From Platanthera guangdongensis (Eukaryota > Streptophyta > Magnoliopsida > Asparagales > Orchidaceae), in the NCBI GenBank assembly GCA_039583875.1, contig CM077150.1, forward strand, positions 2,684,332 through 2,748,331: 64,000 bases of DNA. The letters run 5' to 3'. Within the stretch, counting starts at the first letter, position 1, and every line of letters begins with the position of its first letter. A program made the translations under genes and the position numbers. The notes beneath the pieces were generated by a model that saw nothing but the letters and a program-made list of their open reading frames with translations, was not told the DNA's origin and ran no database searches. Below, in pieces: positions 47,001 through 54,900 of this stretch.

Positions 47001-49560
47001 TAAGATAATAATTTGTCAAGAAAATTAATCATGCTCAACTATGATTTGAGGATAATAAAGTGATAGCCAAATATGAAATCAGTATAAGGTAGCATCTCTA
47101 GTGCTACTAGTAAGTGATCGGTAGATGTAATGTTGGCCTACTCAAAAATACGAGGTGGCACTAGCCTATGGGAATCAAATGAGGGCAATCAAAGATGAAT
47201 GGCAAAACAGGGTCGCATTCTTCTTCCTGGAGTGGGGGTTCAGATAGAAGTGTGTAGCAATGAATGAAAGTGAAGGAAGGTGAATCAGATGATGGCAAGG
47301 TCCTCGAAGGTGCTTTAAGAGCAAAATCGTACTTCTGGGGGAGAAGAACAATCATGCGCCCATGGCGATCGAAGGAATGAGAATTCCTTATACCATCGTG
47401 TATGACATGTCTGTCATGTTGTCATGATTGCCCTAATAGAATGTGGCATACATCAATGGCAGTGACATGACACAATATTTTCATGACATGTGAACCTTAT
47501 AGAAAACTCTATGAGTGGTGTGCAATGAGTATAATCAAATGAGTACTAATCTCAAGTAGGTTATAGGGTTGGTCTAAGGAGTGATTCTCGAGTCTTAATG
47601 TGTCTACCTTACATTGAATGATGAAGTTTTTCATATTACCGCTATCAATGATAGTTGAACAAAATTGCCCATGAATGCATGTTGCAGTGTAAAAAATATC
47701 ATTCCTCCGGAAATCAGCTTTAGTGGACACTGAGGGAAACAAAGTTACATCGAAGGGCATAGACTAAGTGATCAACATGTTCTACTTCGACCTCTGTCGT
47801 GCCCTTGTACTCGGGCTCGGATCAGATTTGGAATCATCAATGTAAACTCCACATTCAGGCTCATGTCCATCAGTAGAATTAATAATCACAACGAAGTGGC
47901 GCAATGAGCACTCGGATAATTTGTGCCCATGCTCCAAACACTTGAAGCATTGAAATACTTCAATGTTGAGTTTGGACCCAAAGATCTCCTTATCCTGGGA
48001 GGGGTCGGTGGGAGGAGTCAGGGCCATGGTAATGATATGAGGGCGAGGGGGATGTAAAATTCAAGTATTGGGGACTATGGAAGCGCTTGAATTAGGTATA
48101 TCAGTAGACCTAAGCCCAATCACCTTTTTAGAAGTGACGACTCTGCTCTTCAGGCTCTCCTAGATACTTCACCTAAGTCTCTATAATTGTGTAACTACAG
48201 CTAGTCCCCGATAGCATAACAAAGCTCATTTAGATAGCAGAACATCATCGCGTGGTCTTCCTCGCGAAGATCCAACCTAAATTGGCTTTCTGGTAACCAA
48301 AGCCAATTCATGCGCGCCGAACGGACCATGAGAGTTTGTTAATGTAGAAATTCACCCAAATATACTTCACAAATCTATTAAGACAAACAGAGACAGCGCA
48401 CCTGAGAAGATTTGTACACATAATTTGAAAGCTCTAGCATCTCCTCAAATTCAATGTTCCGGTTAATCTTTCCACCATGAACACCCTCAAATCTCTGAAG
48501 ATTCAAGGCATAACCAAACTCAGATTTCATAGCTAAGAAGTGAGAAAAAAAAAAGAGAATGAACTATAATAATAGGGGAAAAAAAGATACCTTGAGCTGT
48601 ATGACAAGCACATTTGGAGCTCGAATTATGAACATCTGCTTTTTGGCCACAGATAGTTTTTTACACCTATCAGAAATAAAAAAAGACACATCACATTCTA
48701 CCAATCTTCTCACATTATGTCACTCTTCTATTAACATATTCCTAAACAACAATGTTGCTTACCTCTGGCAGCTGTACTTATTGCTTCCATCCAGAACCTC
48801 AGCTCGAAAGAATTTACTAAGGGCATCTCTGAGCGAGTTGCTCTCAAAAAGATCGAGGCTTATATCCATAATCTCATCTGTCTTGTTCGATTCTCCTTTG
48901 CAGGAGAGGCACTTCACTTGGCTGAGCAGCGAACCCCCAAAGATCTGATTCATGATCGTACTCGCATCTGACGCATCCTCCTTCTGCAGGGTTCCATTTG
49001 GCGTGACACCATTGCCGTTAAACGTGCTTCCATTGCAAGGGGTGGAACGGTGCTTGAGGAGCTTAAGACATGTATTGTGGCAGGAATCGATGACATAACG
49101 AAGAAACTCGTGGGCGTCCTCCTGTCTGCCCCATCGGAAGTTCTCCGCAAACAGATTTAGGCACTTTTGGACCTTAGACGGTGCGTCGAGGTGACCATCC
49201 AGTTTCAGGGAGCGAGCGATCTGCCGCTCCAGTATGCAGAAGGGGCACTCCTCCTTGTTTGCGAGCAGCCTCTTGCCTGAACAAAAATCAAACAAATAAT
49301 AAAGGCGGGCGAAGAAGACCTAAAGATTTCGAGCGAAGAGGGAAGGAGAGGGAGGTAGTACAGAGAGAGGAATGCTCGGAGGATAAGCAGAATTGGGCGA
49401 GGGGAGGAGTGTAGGTGAGGCACTGGAGGACGCTGTTGAGGTAGCAACTATTGCCGAAGTTCTTGAGACCGATCGGCGGTCTCCGCCACTCGGAGGCACT
49501 CGTCTTCCACGCCATTTGCAGACCCATCACCAGATTTCGTTGCCCCAGATGCTTCCCCAT
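21657..49560 (-). CDS. UBP23-like: Ubiquitin-specific protease, UBP23/USP36-like, 7 exons seen, 3' end outside window
   Basis: This cysteine deubiquitinase removes ubiquitin from protein substrates. Exons: 49560-49362, 49276-48763, 48666-48591, 48494-48402, 23036-22950, 22851-22052, 21782-21657. All introns are GT-AG and phases agree at every junction, giving 1,895 coding bases, about 631 residues. The first ATG has an in-frame TGA two codons upstream. The Cys box [20 protein letters not shown] has its nucleophile at residue 39; the His box [12 protein letters not shown] (exon 5) continues as [13 protein letters not shown] (exon 6). [15 protein letters not shown], typical of USP36/42-type enzymes, is in exon 2. 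Two CXXC pairs (CLSC in exon 2, CQ-RC across exons 2-3) fit the usual zinc site. The catalytic frame is intact, so the gene may be functional despite an intron 4 of about 25.4 kb. Its conserved C-terminus is missing here. Confidence 0.85.
23037..24157. other. UBP intron 4, 3' part: no gene seen
   Basis: AT-rich intron sequence. I see no coding domain and no clear terminal repeats. The text from 23340 to 23420 includes GGGTTCGAGAGCC, which looks like a pol III B box, but no matching A box or element end is evident. Confidence 0.6.
24529..24714 (-). repeat. Copia-B 3' LTR
   Basis: On the minus strand it starts TGTTGGAAAAGCCC after the purine tract GCGGGGGAG (24715-24723) and ends CTACA. The last codons of the polyprotein and its TAA (24695-24697) lie inside this LTR. 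Confidence 0.93.
24695..28804 (-). pseudogene. Copia-B gag-pol polyprotein with one premature stop
   Basis: From ATG 28804 the frame stays open to 24695 except for TGA at 27161-27163. Gag occupies residues 1-about 290, with the UBN2 core and the CCHC knuckle [14 protein letters not shown] at 261-274. The protease DSGA is at 344-347. [13 protein letters not shown] and the CXXC of the integrase zinc region follow, then the integrase first Asp (HSDIWGPY). The stop falls right after FIDDYSRMT. Beyond it the integrase second Asp and Glu regions are readable ([16 protein letters not shown]), then RT with [12 protein letters not shown] and [13 protein letters not shown], and RNase H with [17 protein letters not shown] and [10 protein letters not shown]. 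All RT and RNase H catalytic residues are present. The shared ending [12 protein letters not shown] is partly LTR-encoded. Confidence 0.92.
28806..29025 (-). repeat. Minisatellite 1 in the Copia-B leader
   Basis: About ten copies of a 16-21 bp unit resembling GAGGCCGCAGCGAGCTGGAAG (plus-strand sense, about 20 bases) begin directly upstream of the gag ATG. Short copies lack the last four or five bases. Confidence 0.85.
29172..29286 (-). repeat. Minisatellite 2 in the Copia-B leader (8-bp unit)
   Basis: About fourteen copies of GCGAGCTG or GCGGGCTG run head to tail. It opens long low-complexity frames rich in Trp, Arg, Ala, Gly on the plus strand, which I do not regard as genes. Confidence 0.85.
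29546..29557 (-). other. Copia-B primer-binding site
   Basis: Exact complement of TGGTATCAGAGC directly adjoining the 5' LTR, matching initiator Met-tRNA. Confidence 0.9.
29558..29743 (-). repeat. Copia-B 5' LTR
   Basis: 186 bp, TGTTGG to CTACA on the minus strand, identical to the 3' copy but for one base. It carries a CTATATATATG promoter-like stretch near 29622-29632. Confidence 0.93.
30270..30522 (+). pseudogene. 3' end of an RTE-type LINE
   Basis: From about 30272 the plus strand reads [17 protein letters not shown], then [18 protein letters not shown] and [14 protein letters not shown], ending at TAA 30494-30496. This is the usual C-terminus of plant RTE reverse-transcriptase proteins. 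The following GGGATAAAGGCTTGAG and a short TTG repeat (30507-30519) match the typical 3' tail. It is truncated at its 5' end, and part of it is also in the tandem copy at 29800-29850. Confidence 0.75.
30523..31554. other. UBP intron 4: unassigned sequence
   Basis: No coding domain is recognised. GCGCGACT-containing GC-rich text at 31130-31250 has two similar blocks (CCCCGCGCGACT at 31175 and 31233). GGGTTCGAAACC near 31389 resembles a pol III B box but has no convincing partner. Confidence 0.5.
31555..31683. repeat. AT-rich microsatellite
   Basis: Runs of TATATA interrupted by short GC words, for example TATATATAGTATATATATAT near 31657-31681. Confidence 0.8.
31684..33642. other. UBP intron 4: unassigned, possible LTR-like remnant
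   Basis: A GC-rich start is followed by CCCTATATAAAGGG near 31988-32001, which could be a promoter of a degraded LTR. A 17-bp direct repeat AGAGATTTCGTGGAGCC occurs at about 32534 and 32562, with a weaker third copy near 32640. I found no open domain and no matching second LTR. Confidence 0.35.
34500..35650 (+). pseudogene. Gypsy-2 gag (broken)
   Basis: Starts [16 protein letters not shown], the same start as Gypsy-1 gag. [18 protein letters not shown] (34808-34860) is the start of the Retrotrans_gag domain. A deletion near 34890-34920 shifts the frame; it resumes with [17 protein letters not shown] and [18 protein letters not shown] (35110-35163). A stop at 35290 and a frame change precede the C-terminal part ([20 protein letters not shown], 35459-35515). 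Confidence 0.8.
35651..36298 (+). pseudogene. Gypsy-2 protease and truncated pol
   Basis: The protease motif reads [14 protein letters not shown] where MVDSGASHNFI is found in Gypsy-1, so the active-site Gly is changed to Asp. [15 protein letters not shown] follows. The RT start [10 protein letters not shown] is fused near 36190 with a string like QKKEGSWR, and then nothing of RT remains. Confidence 0.75.
36776..36911. other. Short AT-rich spacer
   Basis: No feature seen. The last five bases (ATTAT, 36907-36911) are the left target duplication of the next element. Confidence 0.6.
36912..38649 (-). mobile_element. Non-autonomous LTR retrotransposon without coding capacity
   Basis: LTR-like ends at 36912-37093 (182 bp) and 38473-38649 (177 bp) are similar throughout, each TGTTGAAATATTGG at the left and TTCAACA or TTCAATA at the right. 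The target duplication ATTAT is perfect (36907-36911 and 38650-38654). The orientation comes from a purine tract next to the left LTR (GGGAAAG on the minus strand) and a degraded primer site next to the right one (TGATATCAAAGA on the minus strand, 38460-38471). The 1.38-kb interior has no recognisable gag or pol; its longest frame (37735-38103, plus) resembles nothing I know. It is larger than a typical TRIM and smaller than a typical LARD. Confidence 0.8.
38655..39581. other. UBP intron 4: unassigned, one pol III B-box-like word
   Basis: AT-rich, no coding domain. CCGGTTCGACTCCGC near 39430-39444 fits the B-box consensus GGTTCGANTCC, with a weak A-box-like TAGCGGCAAGG about 65 bases upstream. 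A SINE or tRNA relic is possible, but no cloverleaf can be drawn with confidence. Confidence 0.35.
39587..39768 (+). repeat. Copia-C 5' LTR
   Basis: TGTTAGAAAAGCCC to TTTACA, 182 bp, with CCTATATAAG near 39694-39703. Confidence 0.95.
39769..39780 (+). other. Copia-C primer-binding site
   Basis: Exact TGGTATCAGAGC adjoining the 5' LTR, complementary to initiator Met-tRNA. Confidence 0.92.
40269..40683 (+). repeat. 23-bp minisatellite in the Copia-C leader
   Basis: Eighteen copies of a 23-bp unit begin CTAGCCGCCCGGCCTCCTCT; variation is mostly C/T. The array ends seven bases before the ATG at 40691. The rest of the leader (39781-40268) is non-coding and pyrimidine-rich. Confidence 0.93.
40691..43864 (+). 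CDS. Copia-C pol polyprotein (protease to RNase H, no gag)
   Basis: 1,057 residues, uninterrupted. The protease region starts at once: [12 protein letters not shown] places the active site at residues 31-33 as DFG, not DSG. Then come the pre-integrase block ([20 protein letters not shown]), integrase with its Asp, Asp and Glu ([27 protein letters not shown]), RT with [12 protein letters not shown] and [13 protein letters not shown], and RNase H. RNase H keeps DADYAGS and [10 protein letters not shown] but has [10 protein letters not shown], Asn in place of the catalytic Asp. The last codons and TAA (43862-43864) lie in the 3' LTR. Without gag, and with two catalytic changes, it should not be autonomous. 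Confidence 0.93.
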   Translation: MASDDSAATFVASFSAESITCLSHNLCWIVDFGATRHITSQKSAAYLQTPHPARITVANGDTLPVSGSVALQLTPTLSLSSVLHVPGSPLNLLSVSRLTHDLDCCITFSPSSFLMQDRRTRSTIGKGKLVNGLYILDIPPPLLSATSTVDWHRRLDHAPLMILKRVLPDITLREFSCESCIYDKQHRSSFPLACTRSSTPLPLVHSDVWGPYKIPSIFGFRYFVTFIDDYSRTTCLYLLHDRTELTSVFRVFLLEMRTQFATPLKVIRTDNAREYTGRAFSNLYTEFGVIHQTSCEYTPQQNGVAERKNRHLLDIARSLIFQMHVPIKYWNFAASTVCHLINRLPSSVLDFASPIQLLYPSTNLTSLTSRIFGCVCYVHLLGPPSDKLAPRAAKYMFVGYSRTQKEYVCYSPTDGKLVVSADVTFCEDQPFHLPSTTSSSAPSIPRPVVPVTTSVPSSSSSPPVPPWVPPPLICVYSRRPSKDAPVTQLPATSDTSATADHAPVSTAHRLANYVSLHRLTPPLYVFVTSLSSISIPNNVQEALQHPGWRAAMNNEMPALWANQTWDLVPLPTGHTSVSCKWVYVIKHAADGTIDGLKALLVARGFTQQPGLDYEETFSPVAKLNTVRVLLSLVVHRHWPLYQLDIKNVFLNGDLQEIVYMQQPPGFETTGESLVCHLRKSIYGLKQSPRAWFEKFSKVVCASGFTRSSADFSLFTRHRSIETVILLVYVDDILINGDDKAGIQQIKEQLNSVFQTKDLGNLRYFLGLEVARRPDGLVLSQRKYCMDLLHDAGYSGCKPAETPMDANHKLSAHSSDSDKLLTNLEYYRRLVEKLIYLTVTRPDISFVVGVVSRFMHAPRTSHLQAVERILRYLKIAPGQGLVYKPSTSLSRVAYSDADYAGSIDDRRSTTGFCTYFGGHLITWRRKKQTVVARSSAEAEYRAMAAFVSKLTWLEGLLGDLGVRLSSPATLFCNSQAAIHIAKNPIFHERTKHIEVDCHFIQEKVQSKMIDLEHVPATDQVADILTKALSRPLYYQFLSKLGAYDLYAPACGGVLEKPN
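43845..44026 (+). repeat. Copia-C 3' LTR
   Basis: 182 bp, same length as the 5' copy. Three of the four differences fall in the first 40 bases, in the GCCCAATTAA(A/G)GGCCC direct repeats. Confidence 0.95.
44032..47500. other. UBP intron 4: unassigned sequence
   Basis: C-rich text with an 11-base C run (44279-44289) at 44200-44700 contains a 139-residue Pro/Ser-rich frame with no domain. AT-rich text follows, with a GTGGG microsatellite near 45395-45412. Minus-strand frames at 45664-45888 and 47161-47355 match nothing I recognise. This may be a decayed interior of the gypsy relic at 47500 or other repeats. Confidence 0.45.
47505..48320 (-). pseudogene. Gypsy-3 gag/protease relic
   Basis: Minus-strand frame 48027-47782 holds a zinc knuckle [14 protein letters not shown], then an acidic stretch. 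The next frame (47760-47509) holds [20 protein letters not shown] then [13 protein letters not shown], a gypsy aspartic protease with the D-S-G active site. Gag-like text further upstream (48030-48320) is broken. The knuckle plus this protease type point to a Ty3/gypsy lineage other than Gypsy-1/2. No LTRs were found. It lies less than 100 bp left of exon 4. Confidence 0.6.
48402..49560 (-). CDS. UBP23-like exons 1-4 (N-terminal part of UCH domain)
   Basis: Exon 1 (49560-49362) encodes the Cys box and ends within a Cys codon (T|GC). Exon 2 (49276-48763) encodes [13 protein letters not shown] through DGSNKYSCQ; it includes a less conserved insert (about residues 135-160, [17 protein letters not shown]) before the [15 protein letters not shown] core. 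Exon 3 (48666-48591, 76 bp) encodes [20 protein letters not shown] and the following IQLK. Exon 4 (48494-48402, 93 bp) encodes [16 protein letters not shown] onwards to YKSSQ. Introns 1-3 are short (85, 96 and 96 bp). The donor after exon 4 is CAG|GTGCGC. Confidence 0.88.
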
Positions 49561-49760
49561 TTCTCAGTCTCCAGCACCAACTCCTCATCATCGTCATCGT
49601 CCGATCGCATCGTCTCCTCGCTCCACGCTCGGCGTACCTCGTAGCCGCCTTAGCGGCTTTGAATCCTTGTTCTTCCCTCGCCGGTAGAGGCGTCAGATAG
49701 GAAGACGGTGAGGTTAAGCGAGGCAAATGGGGTTTTGTGAGGATTGAGGAACGTCGGCGA

Positions 49761-49792
<32 letters not shown>

Positions 49793-49800
49793 GCCTGACC
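49561..49800 (-). promoter_or_regulatory. UBP 5' UTR and proximal upstream with a CT/GA repeat
   Basis: Upstream of the ATG at 49560 the minus strand is GC-rich, then carries (GA)n: on the plus strand CTCTCT from about 49763 to 49791. GA/CT repeats are common in plant 5' UTRs and core promoters. I see no clear TATA box and cannot place the transcription start. Confidence 0.45.
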
Positions 49801-50269
49801 TTTTTTTTCGATTAATTTTAATTCAAGCATTTTTGCAATTTTATTTTCTCTCGGCCAGACCAAAATGTCTGTTCCCTCCGCCGGCGACGTCCGCCGAGTC
49901 CGACGAAGCGGCCTGTGATTGTGAAACTATCGAAGCCAGGAACTCAACCAAAAAGTTCGGGCTGCATATGACCGAAGATTATTTGATGTTGTTGCCGAGT
50001 TACACTGTGGAACTCCCGACGCATTCACTTGGTGTATAGAAACTACTTCACCTACCGAATCAAGTGTTGATGAGTTTAGGGGAAGGCAGACACAATCGTC
50101 AAATCTTCAAATGGGTGACTTTTCGGTTGTTGCGGACTAACTCGACGTCCCGGTCAACTGGAATAATCTGGACTGTTTTAGCTCTTGGAACGATCGGGCG
50201 CGCACATTGACAAAAATAGAAAACTGACAAGATAATTTTTTTGACGCTGAAAAGAGGGGCCGGTGGAGA
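49801..50269. other. Upstream intergenic, no gene seen
   Basis: T-rich, then mixed composition. A short plus-strand frame (49737-50039) crosses the CT repeat and has no domain. Confidence 0.5.
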
Positions 50270-50720
50270 AATGAGCTACAGTGGCGGCGGCCGCGGAGTC
50301 AGGAAATAACGGCGGCTGCGACGGCGGCCGCGACGTTGGGAGACGGCAGCGGCGGCGGCCACAGGAGAAACGGACGACGACGGCGGCGGTCGTGGAGTCG
50401 GGAATTAACGGCGGCAGCGGCCGCGGCGTTGGGAGACGACGGCGGCGGCGGCCGTGAAGCCGGAAAATAACGGCGGTGGCGGCCGCGGCGTTGGGAGACG
50501 ACGGCGGCGGCGGCCGTGAAGACGGGAAATAACGGCGGCGGCGGTCGCGGCGTTGGGAGACGACGGCGGCGGCGGCCGAGGGAGAAACGAACGACAGCGG
50601 CGGCGGTCGTGGAGTCGGAAAATAACGGCGGCGGCGTTGGAAGACAACTGCGGCAGCGACCGTGAAGTGTAGAAATAATGGCAGCGACTAAGCAACGTTT
50701 GAAGATGGCGGCGGGGCGGC
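50270..50720. repeat. CGG-rich minisatellite
   Basis: About seven degenerate copies of a roughly 60-65 bp block: a GGAAATAACGGCGG start, CGGCGTTGGGAGACGACGG centre and GGCGGCCGTGAAG end. CGG trinucleotide runs fill the spaces. The bias opens Ala/Arg/Pro-rich frames on both strands, which I do not regard as coding. Confidence 0.8.
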
Positions 50721-50854
50721 CGCGGGAGAAACAAACGACGGTGGCGGCATCCGCAGAAGGGAGGGGGACATGCGGCTGTTCCATGGCCGACTTCCCCCTC
50801 CAGCGACTGCCGCACCACCCCACTTGGGGGAGGGGCGGCGGTTAGCCTCCACGT

Positions 50855-51094
50855 CTCCCTTATGGGGAGTGCACAACACTCCCCAAAGGGAGAACGTGCA
50901 GGGCGTTGACCAAGTCAACGCCCTTGACTTGGTCAACAACCCTGCCAGCCAATGGGGAAAATCCCCATTGGGTGGCGGCATTTCATCCCGCGCGAGGGAT
51001 GAATTCCTCACGCGCAGTGCGGGATTATTCCAGCGCGCGCCGCTCGGGATAATTGTCGCGCGCGTAGCACGGGATTATTTCCGCTCGTACGAGC
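50855..51094. repeat. Chain of adjacent hairpins
   Basis: Perfect or near-perfect inverted repeats follow each other with almost no gap: 50855-50892 (16-bp stem, one bulge), 50899-50944 (14-bp perfect core at 50905-50918/50924-50937, extended by five bases), 50944-50976 (14-bp stem, one mismatch), 50982-51003 (8-bp stem, 6-base loop), then the 12-bp palindrome GCTCGTACGAGC at 51083-51094. Repeated words CGGGATTATT/CGGGATAATT occur at 51018-51080. Confidence 0.85.
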
Positions 51095-51239
51095 CGTGCG
51101 GGAGGATTTCCCCTCACTCTCTGCGCGGGTCTTTTGCACGATGGTTTGTTTGCGCCCTTGACGATTGCGCTGGTCGGGCCAGGGCGGTCCTCGGGATTGA
51201 CTAAACAATTCTTAGGGGAAAACCTCATCACCGGTATTT

Positions 51240-51606
51240 GAATTGCCCCCTCCCTGTTACATTGGGTACATATCTATAGGAGCAGACAATAGGGTAGCCA
51301 CCCCCAAGCGAGGTTAGTATGAGCTTGTCAGGTTGATCTGTTGGGACTGATGAAGTGGTCTTCTAGGCTTGATGAGGTGGTCTACTGAGCTCGTTGGGAT
51401 GACTTGCTGAGGCGGGAGGGAGAGGTGGACGCTTGAGCTCATTGAAGTGATCTCCTGAGCTCGTTGGGAGGACTTGTTGAGGTTGGCAAGGTGGCCTTCT
51501 GAGCTCGTCGAGGTGGTTTCCTGAGATCGCTAAGGTGACCTGGCGAGACTCACAATTTGTCGAGTTTTCACATAGGATAACGATTGTGATGATAGAGATG
51601 GAAGCG
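51240..51606 (+). repeat. Degenerate GAGCTCGT-containing direct repeats
   Basis: Text between 51320 and 51550 is built from a loosely conserved unit around CTGAGCTCGTTGGGATGACTTG (here CTGAGCTCGTTGGGA plus GACTTG), occurring near 51385, 51454 and 51500 with related forms between. No coding content. Confidence 0.55.
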
Positions 51607-51611
51607 TATGT

Positions 51612-51878
51612 TGTAATTGGATAAGCTAAATCTTGTTAAGTTGTTCAATAAATATAACAGATATGTATTGATGTGAGTTTGTAAGTCAAAGTCAAACTGC
51701 ACAAATATCTTGTATTGCGTGGGCTTCAAGCCATGACTCATCACCACTGATGTAATGCCTATAAAAGGCTTGTTTTGCTTGTAATAAAAGTAAGTAAGAA
51801 AAGGCATTATCAAAAAGGTTAGATACATTTTGTTCTTTCCTGCATATCCCTCTAAATTCCTGTGATCTCAAATCAACA
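51612..51878 (+). repeat. Copia-G 5' LTR
   Basis: TGTAATTGG to CAACA, with TATAAAAG at 51769-51776 as likely promoter box. It has an extra TAAG relative to the 3' LTR. Confidence 0.95.
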
Positions 51879-51945
51879 GTGGTATCAGAGCAGGTTTGTG
51901 GCATACTTGCTTGCCTATCCTTTATCAAAAAGATTTTTTTTAACC

Positions 51946-54900
51946 ATGGCCTCATCATCTACCCCCTCTTATTCTCACACCTCAATTCCAATCTTTAACG
52001 GCGAAAAATATCAACACTGGTGGGTGCAAATGCGCACAGTGTTTCGATCACAAGGCCTCTGGGAATTGGTCCAAGAAGGACCCCTTTTACCTGAAGGAGG
52101 CAAAGAAAAAGAAGTTGAAGCAACCAATCAAAAAAGAGCAGAAGTTTTGATGAGGGATTCAAGAGCACTTATGCTTATTCAACAAGGAGTAACAGAACAG
52201 ATCTTTCCCCGTATTATGAGCGCAGAAACTGCCAAGGAAGCGTGGGAAATTCTGCAAGAGGAATACAAAGGATCTGCCAAAGTAATCGCCATGAAATTAC
52301 AAACTTTGTGGACAAATCTGGATTCTGTAAGTATGAAATCTGGGGAACCAGTTCAAGAGTTCCTTGCTAGAGTTATAAATTTAATCAACCAAATACGCAA
52401 CCTTGGAGATACTGTGGAGGATAAACAAATAGTACCGAAGTTATTAAGAAGTCTCCCAAGTACCTTCAACCCAGTTGTAACCGCAATAGAAGAGTCAAAA
52501 GACATCTACAAATTGTCGTTAACAGAACTCATGGCCTCACTAAAATCCCACGAAGACTGGCTAGGAAGAAGCTCTCAAAATCTGGACCAAGCCTTACAAA
52601 TAAAAATGAAAGTTACCAAGCCAGTTCATGAGAATCAGAGAGGAGAATACTATCAAAAGCCTGCTCAACAAAGAGATAGCAAAAACAAACAATCCTGGAA
52701 TCAGTCAAACAAACAAATATGGAATACTGGAACTAAAGGCAGAGGGAAAGCACCAACACAATTCCAAGATAAAAATACTGGCACCTCCCCCACCTATTGC
52801 ATAATCTGCAATAAAACAGCCCATAACTCTCGTGACTGTTACTCAAAATGCAAAAGATGCAAAATTCCCAATCATTCTGATAGGGATTGTTGGCATAAAG
52901 ATGCAGCCCGGTTTGCAGATAAAGGGAAAACAGAAGAAGTAGAAAGAGAAGCTCTATTCTACTCTTGCCTAAAGGCAGAAAGTAAATCATGCAGTCTATG
53001 GTACATAGATAGTGGGTGTTCATCTCATATGGCTTATCGAAATGAAACTTTTACCACCTTAGATGAAACACATAAAGCAGAAGTTTATCTTGGAGACGGA
53101 AAAGCATCAAAAATAGAAGGAAGAGGAAGTATTAAGATCATCACCCCATCTGGACAAATTAAACCAATTCATGATGTTCAGTTTGTGCCCAAGCTAGCTC
53201 AGAACCTACTAAGCGTAAGACAACTATTGCAAAAAGGTTATATTGTCTCTTTTGCAAAGAACTTATGCTTTATCACTGATCAAAAATCAGGATCCCTTAT
53301 AGTCTCAGCTCAGATGGGAAAGAACAGGGTGTTCCCTCTTGATCTTCCCATTTCATATCATGATGCTGCCTTCACCTGTCAACAGGGTTGCAGTTCACCT
53401 CACCTTCTCTGGCATCATCGACTAGGGCATCTGCACTGGGATGCAATGCATACAATGAAGAATAAACAGTTAGTGACAGGACTTCCTGAATTATACAAGC
53501 AAACCACCTTCTGTCCAAGCTGTGCAAAAGGAAAGGCTCACGGGATGCCATTTCCCCATCAATCAGAAAGGATTTCAAAATATCCTTTGGAGTTAATCCA
53601 TGGTGATCTATGGGGGCCAACAATAACAAAATCCATAGGAGGTAAGAGCTACTATTTCTTGTTGGTAGATGATTTTACCAAGTATATGTGGATATATATT
53701 CTCTCCCAAAAATCTGAGGCTTTCCAATTTTTTAAGAATTTTAAAATGGAAGTTGAGAATCAATTCAATCACAAAATCAAAAACTTTAGAACAGACAGAG
53801 GAGGGGAATTCACATCCTCCCAATTTCAAACCTACTGCAGTGAAAATGGAATAAGAAGAGAGTTAACAGCTCCATATTCACCTCAGCAAAATGGAGTTGT
53901 GGAAAGAAGAAATCGAACGGTAGCGGAAATGGCAAGGACCATGCTACTACATGAAAATTTACCAAAGGAGTTTTGGGGTGAAGCTGTAAGTACAGCAGTA
54001 CATATCCTAAATAGAGCCTCAACAAGGTCTCTTAAGGATTCCACCCCTTATGAAAAACTGATTGGAAGAAAACCTGCAATAGATCATCTTCGAACTTTTG
54101 GCTGTACAGCATATGTTTTGCTACATAAAGGAAGAGAAGAAAAGCTAAACAACAAGAGTAGTGAATGTATATTTATTGGTTATAGTGAGCAGTCAAAAGC
54201 CTACCGTTTATATCAGCCAGAAGGAAGAAAGCTGCTAATATCCCGTGATGTCACATTTAATGAAGAAGGAACATGGAACTGGGACTCAGCTGAGCACACT
54301 ACTCTACCTCAAACAAGAGTGGTTGACTCATCACAAGTGTATGAATCCATCCAACCTCTTCAAACTGAACAGCCTCATCAGGTGGAGGAATCTGTCAGTG
54401 ACAGTAGCTCAGAATCATCATCGCCCCATAAAACTCGCAGTTTAGAAGATATTTATCAAACCACTGATCTTTCTCTATCCTGCATCGCTCCTGCCACTTT
54501 TGAAGAAGCCAACCAATCTCAAGAATGGAGAACTGCAATGACTGAAGAAGTGAATATGATCAATAAAAACAATACTTGTAGCGTAGTTGACAAACCTTCA
54601 GGACACAACATTGTTGGCATAAAATGGATTTTTAAAATCAAGCATAATGAGGACGGGACTCTAGCAAGGAATAAAGCCTGCCTGGTAGCCAAAGGGTACT
54701 CACAAAAACCAAGAAGAGATTATGAAGAGACTTACTCTCCAGTGGTTCGTATGAGTACAATTCGGTTATTGCTTGCATATGCAGCCCATCACCATCTCCC
54801 TGTGTATCATTATGACGTAAAATCTGCATTCCTCAATGGTACCATTGAAGAAGAGATCTATGTTGATCAACCACAAGGCTTTATACAAGAAGAAAGTAAG

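Noticed and set aside
50299..50823. 174-residue Arg/Pro/Ala-rich frame on the minus strand
   Set aside because: Follows from the CGG minisatellite; overlapping frames of the same length exist in other phases.
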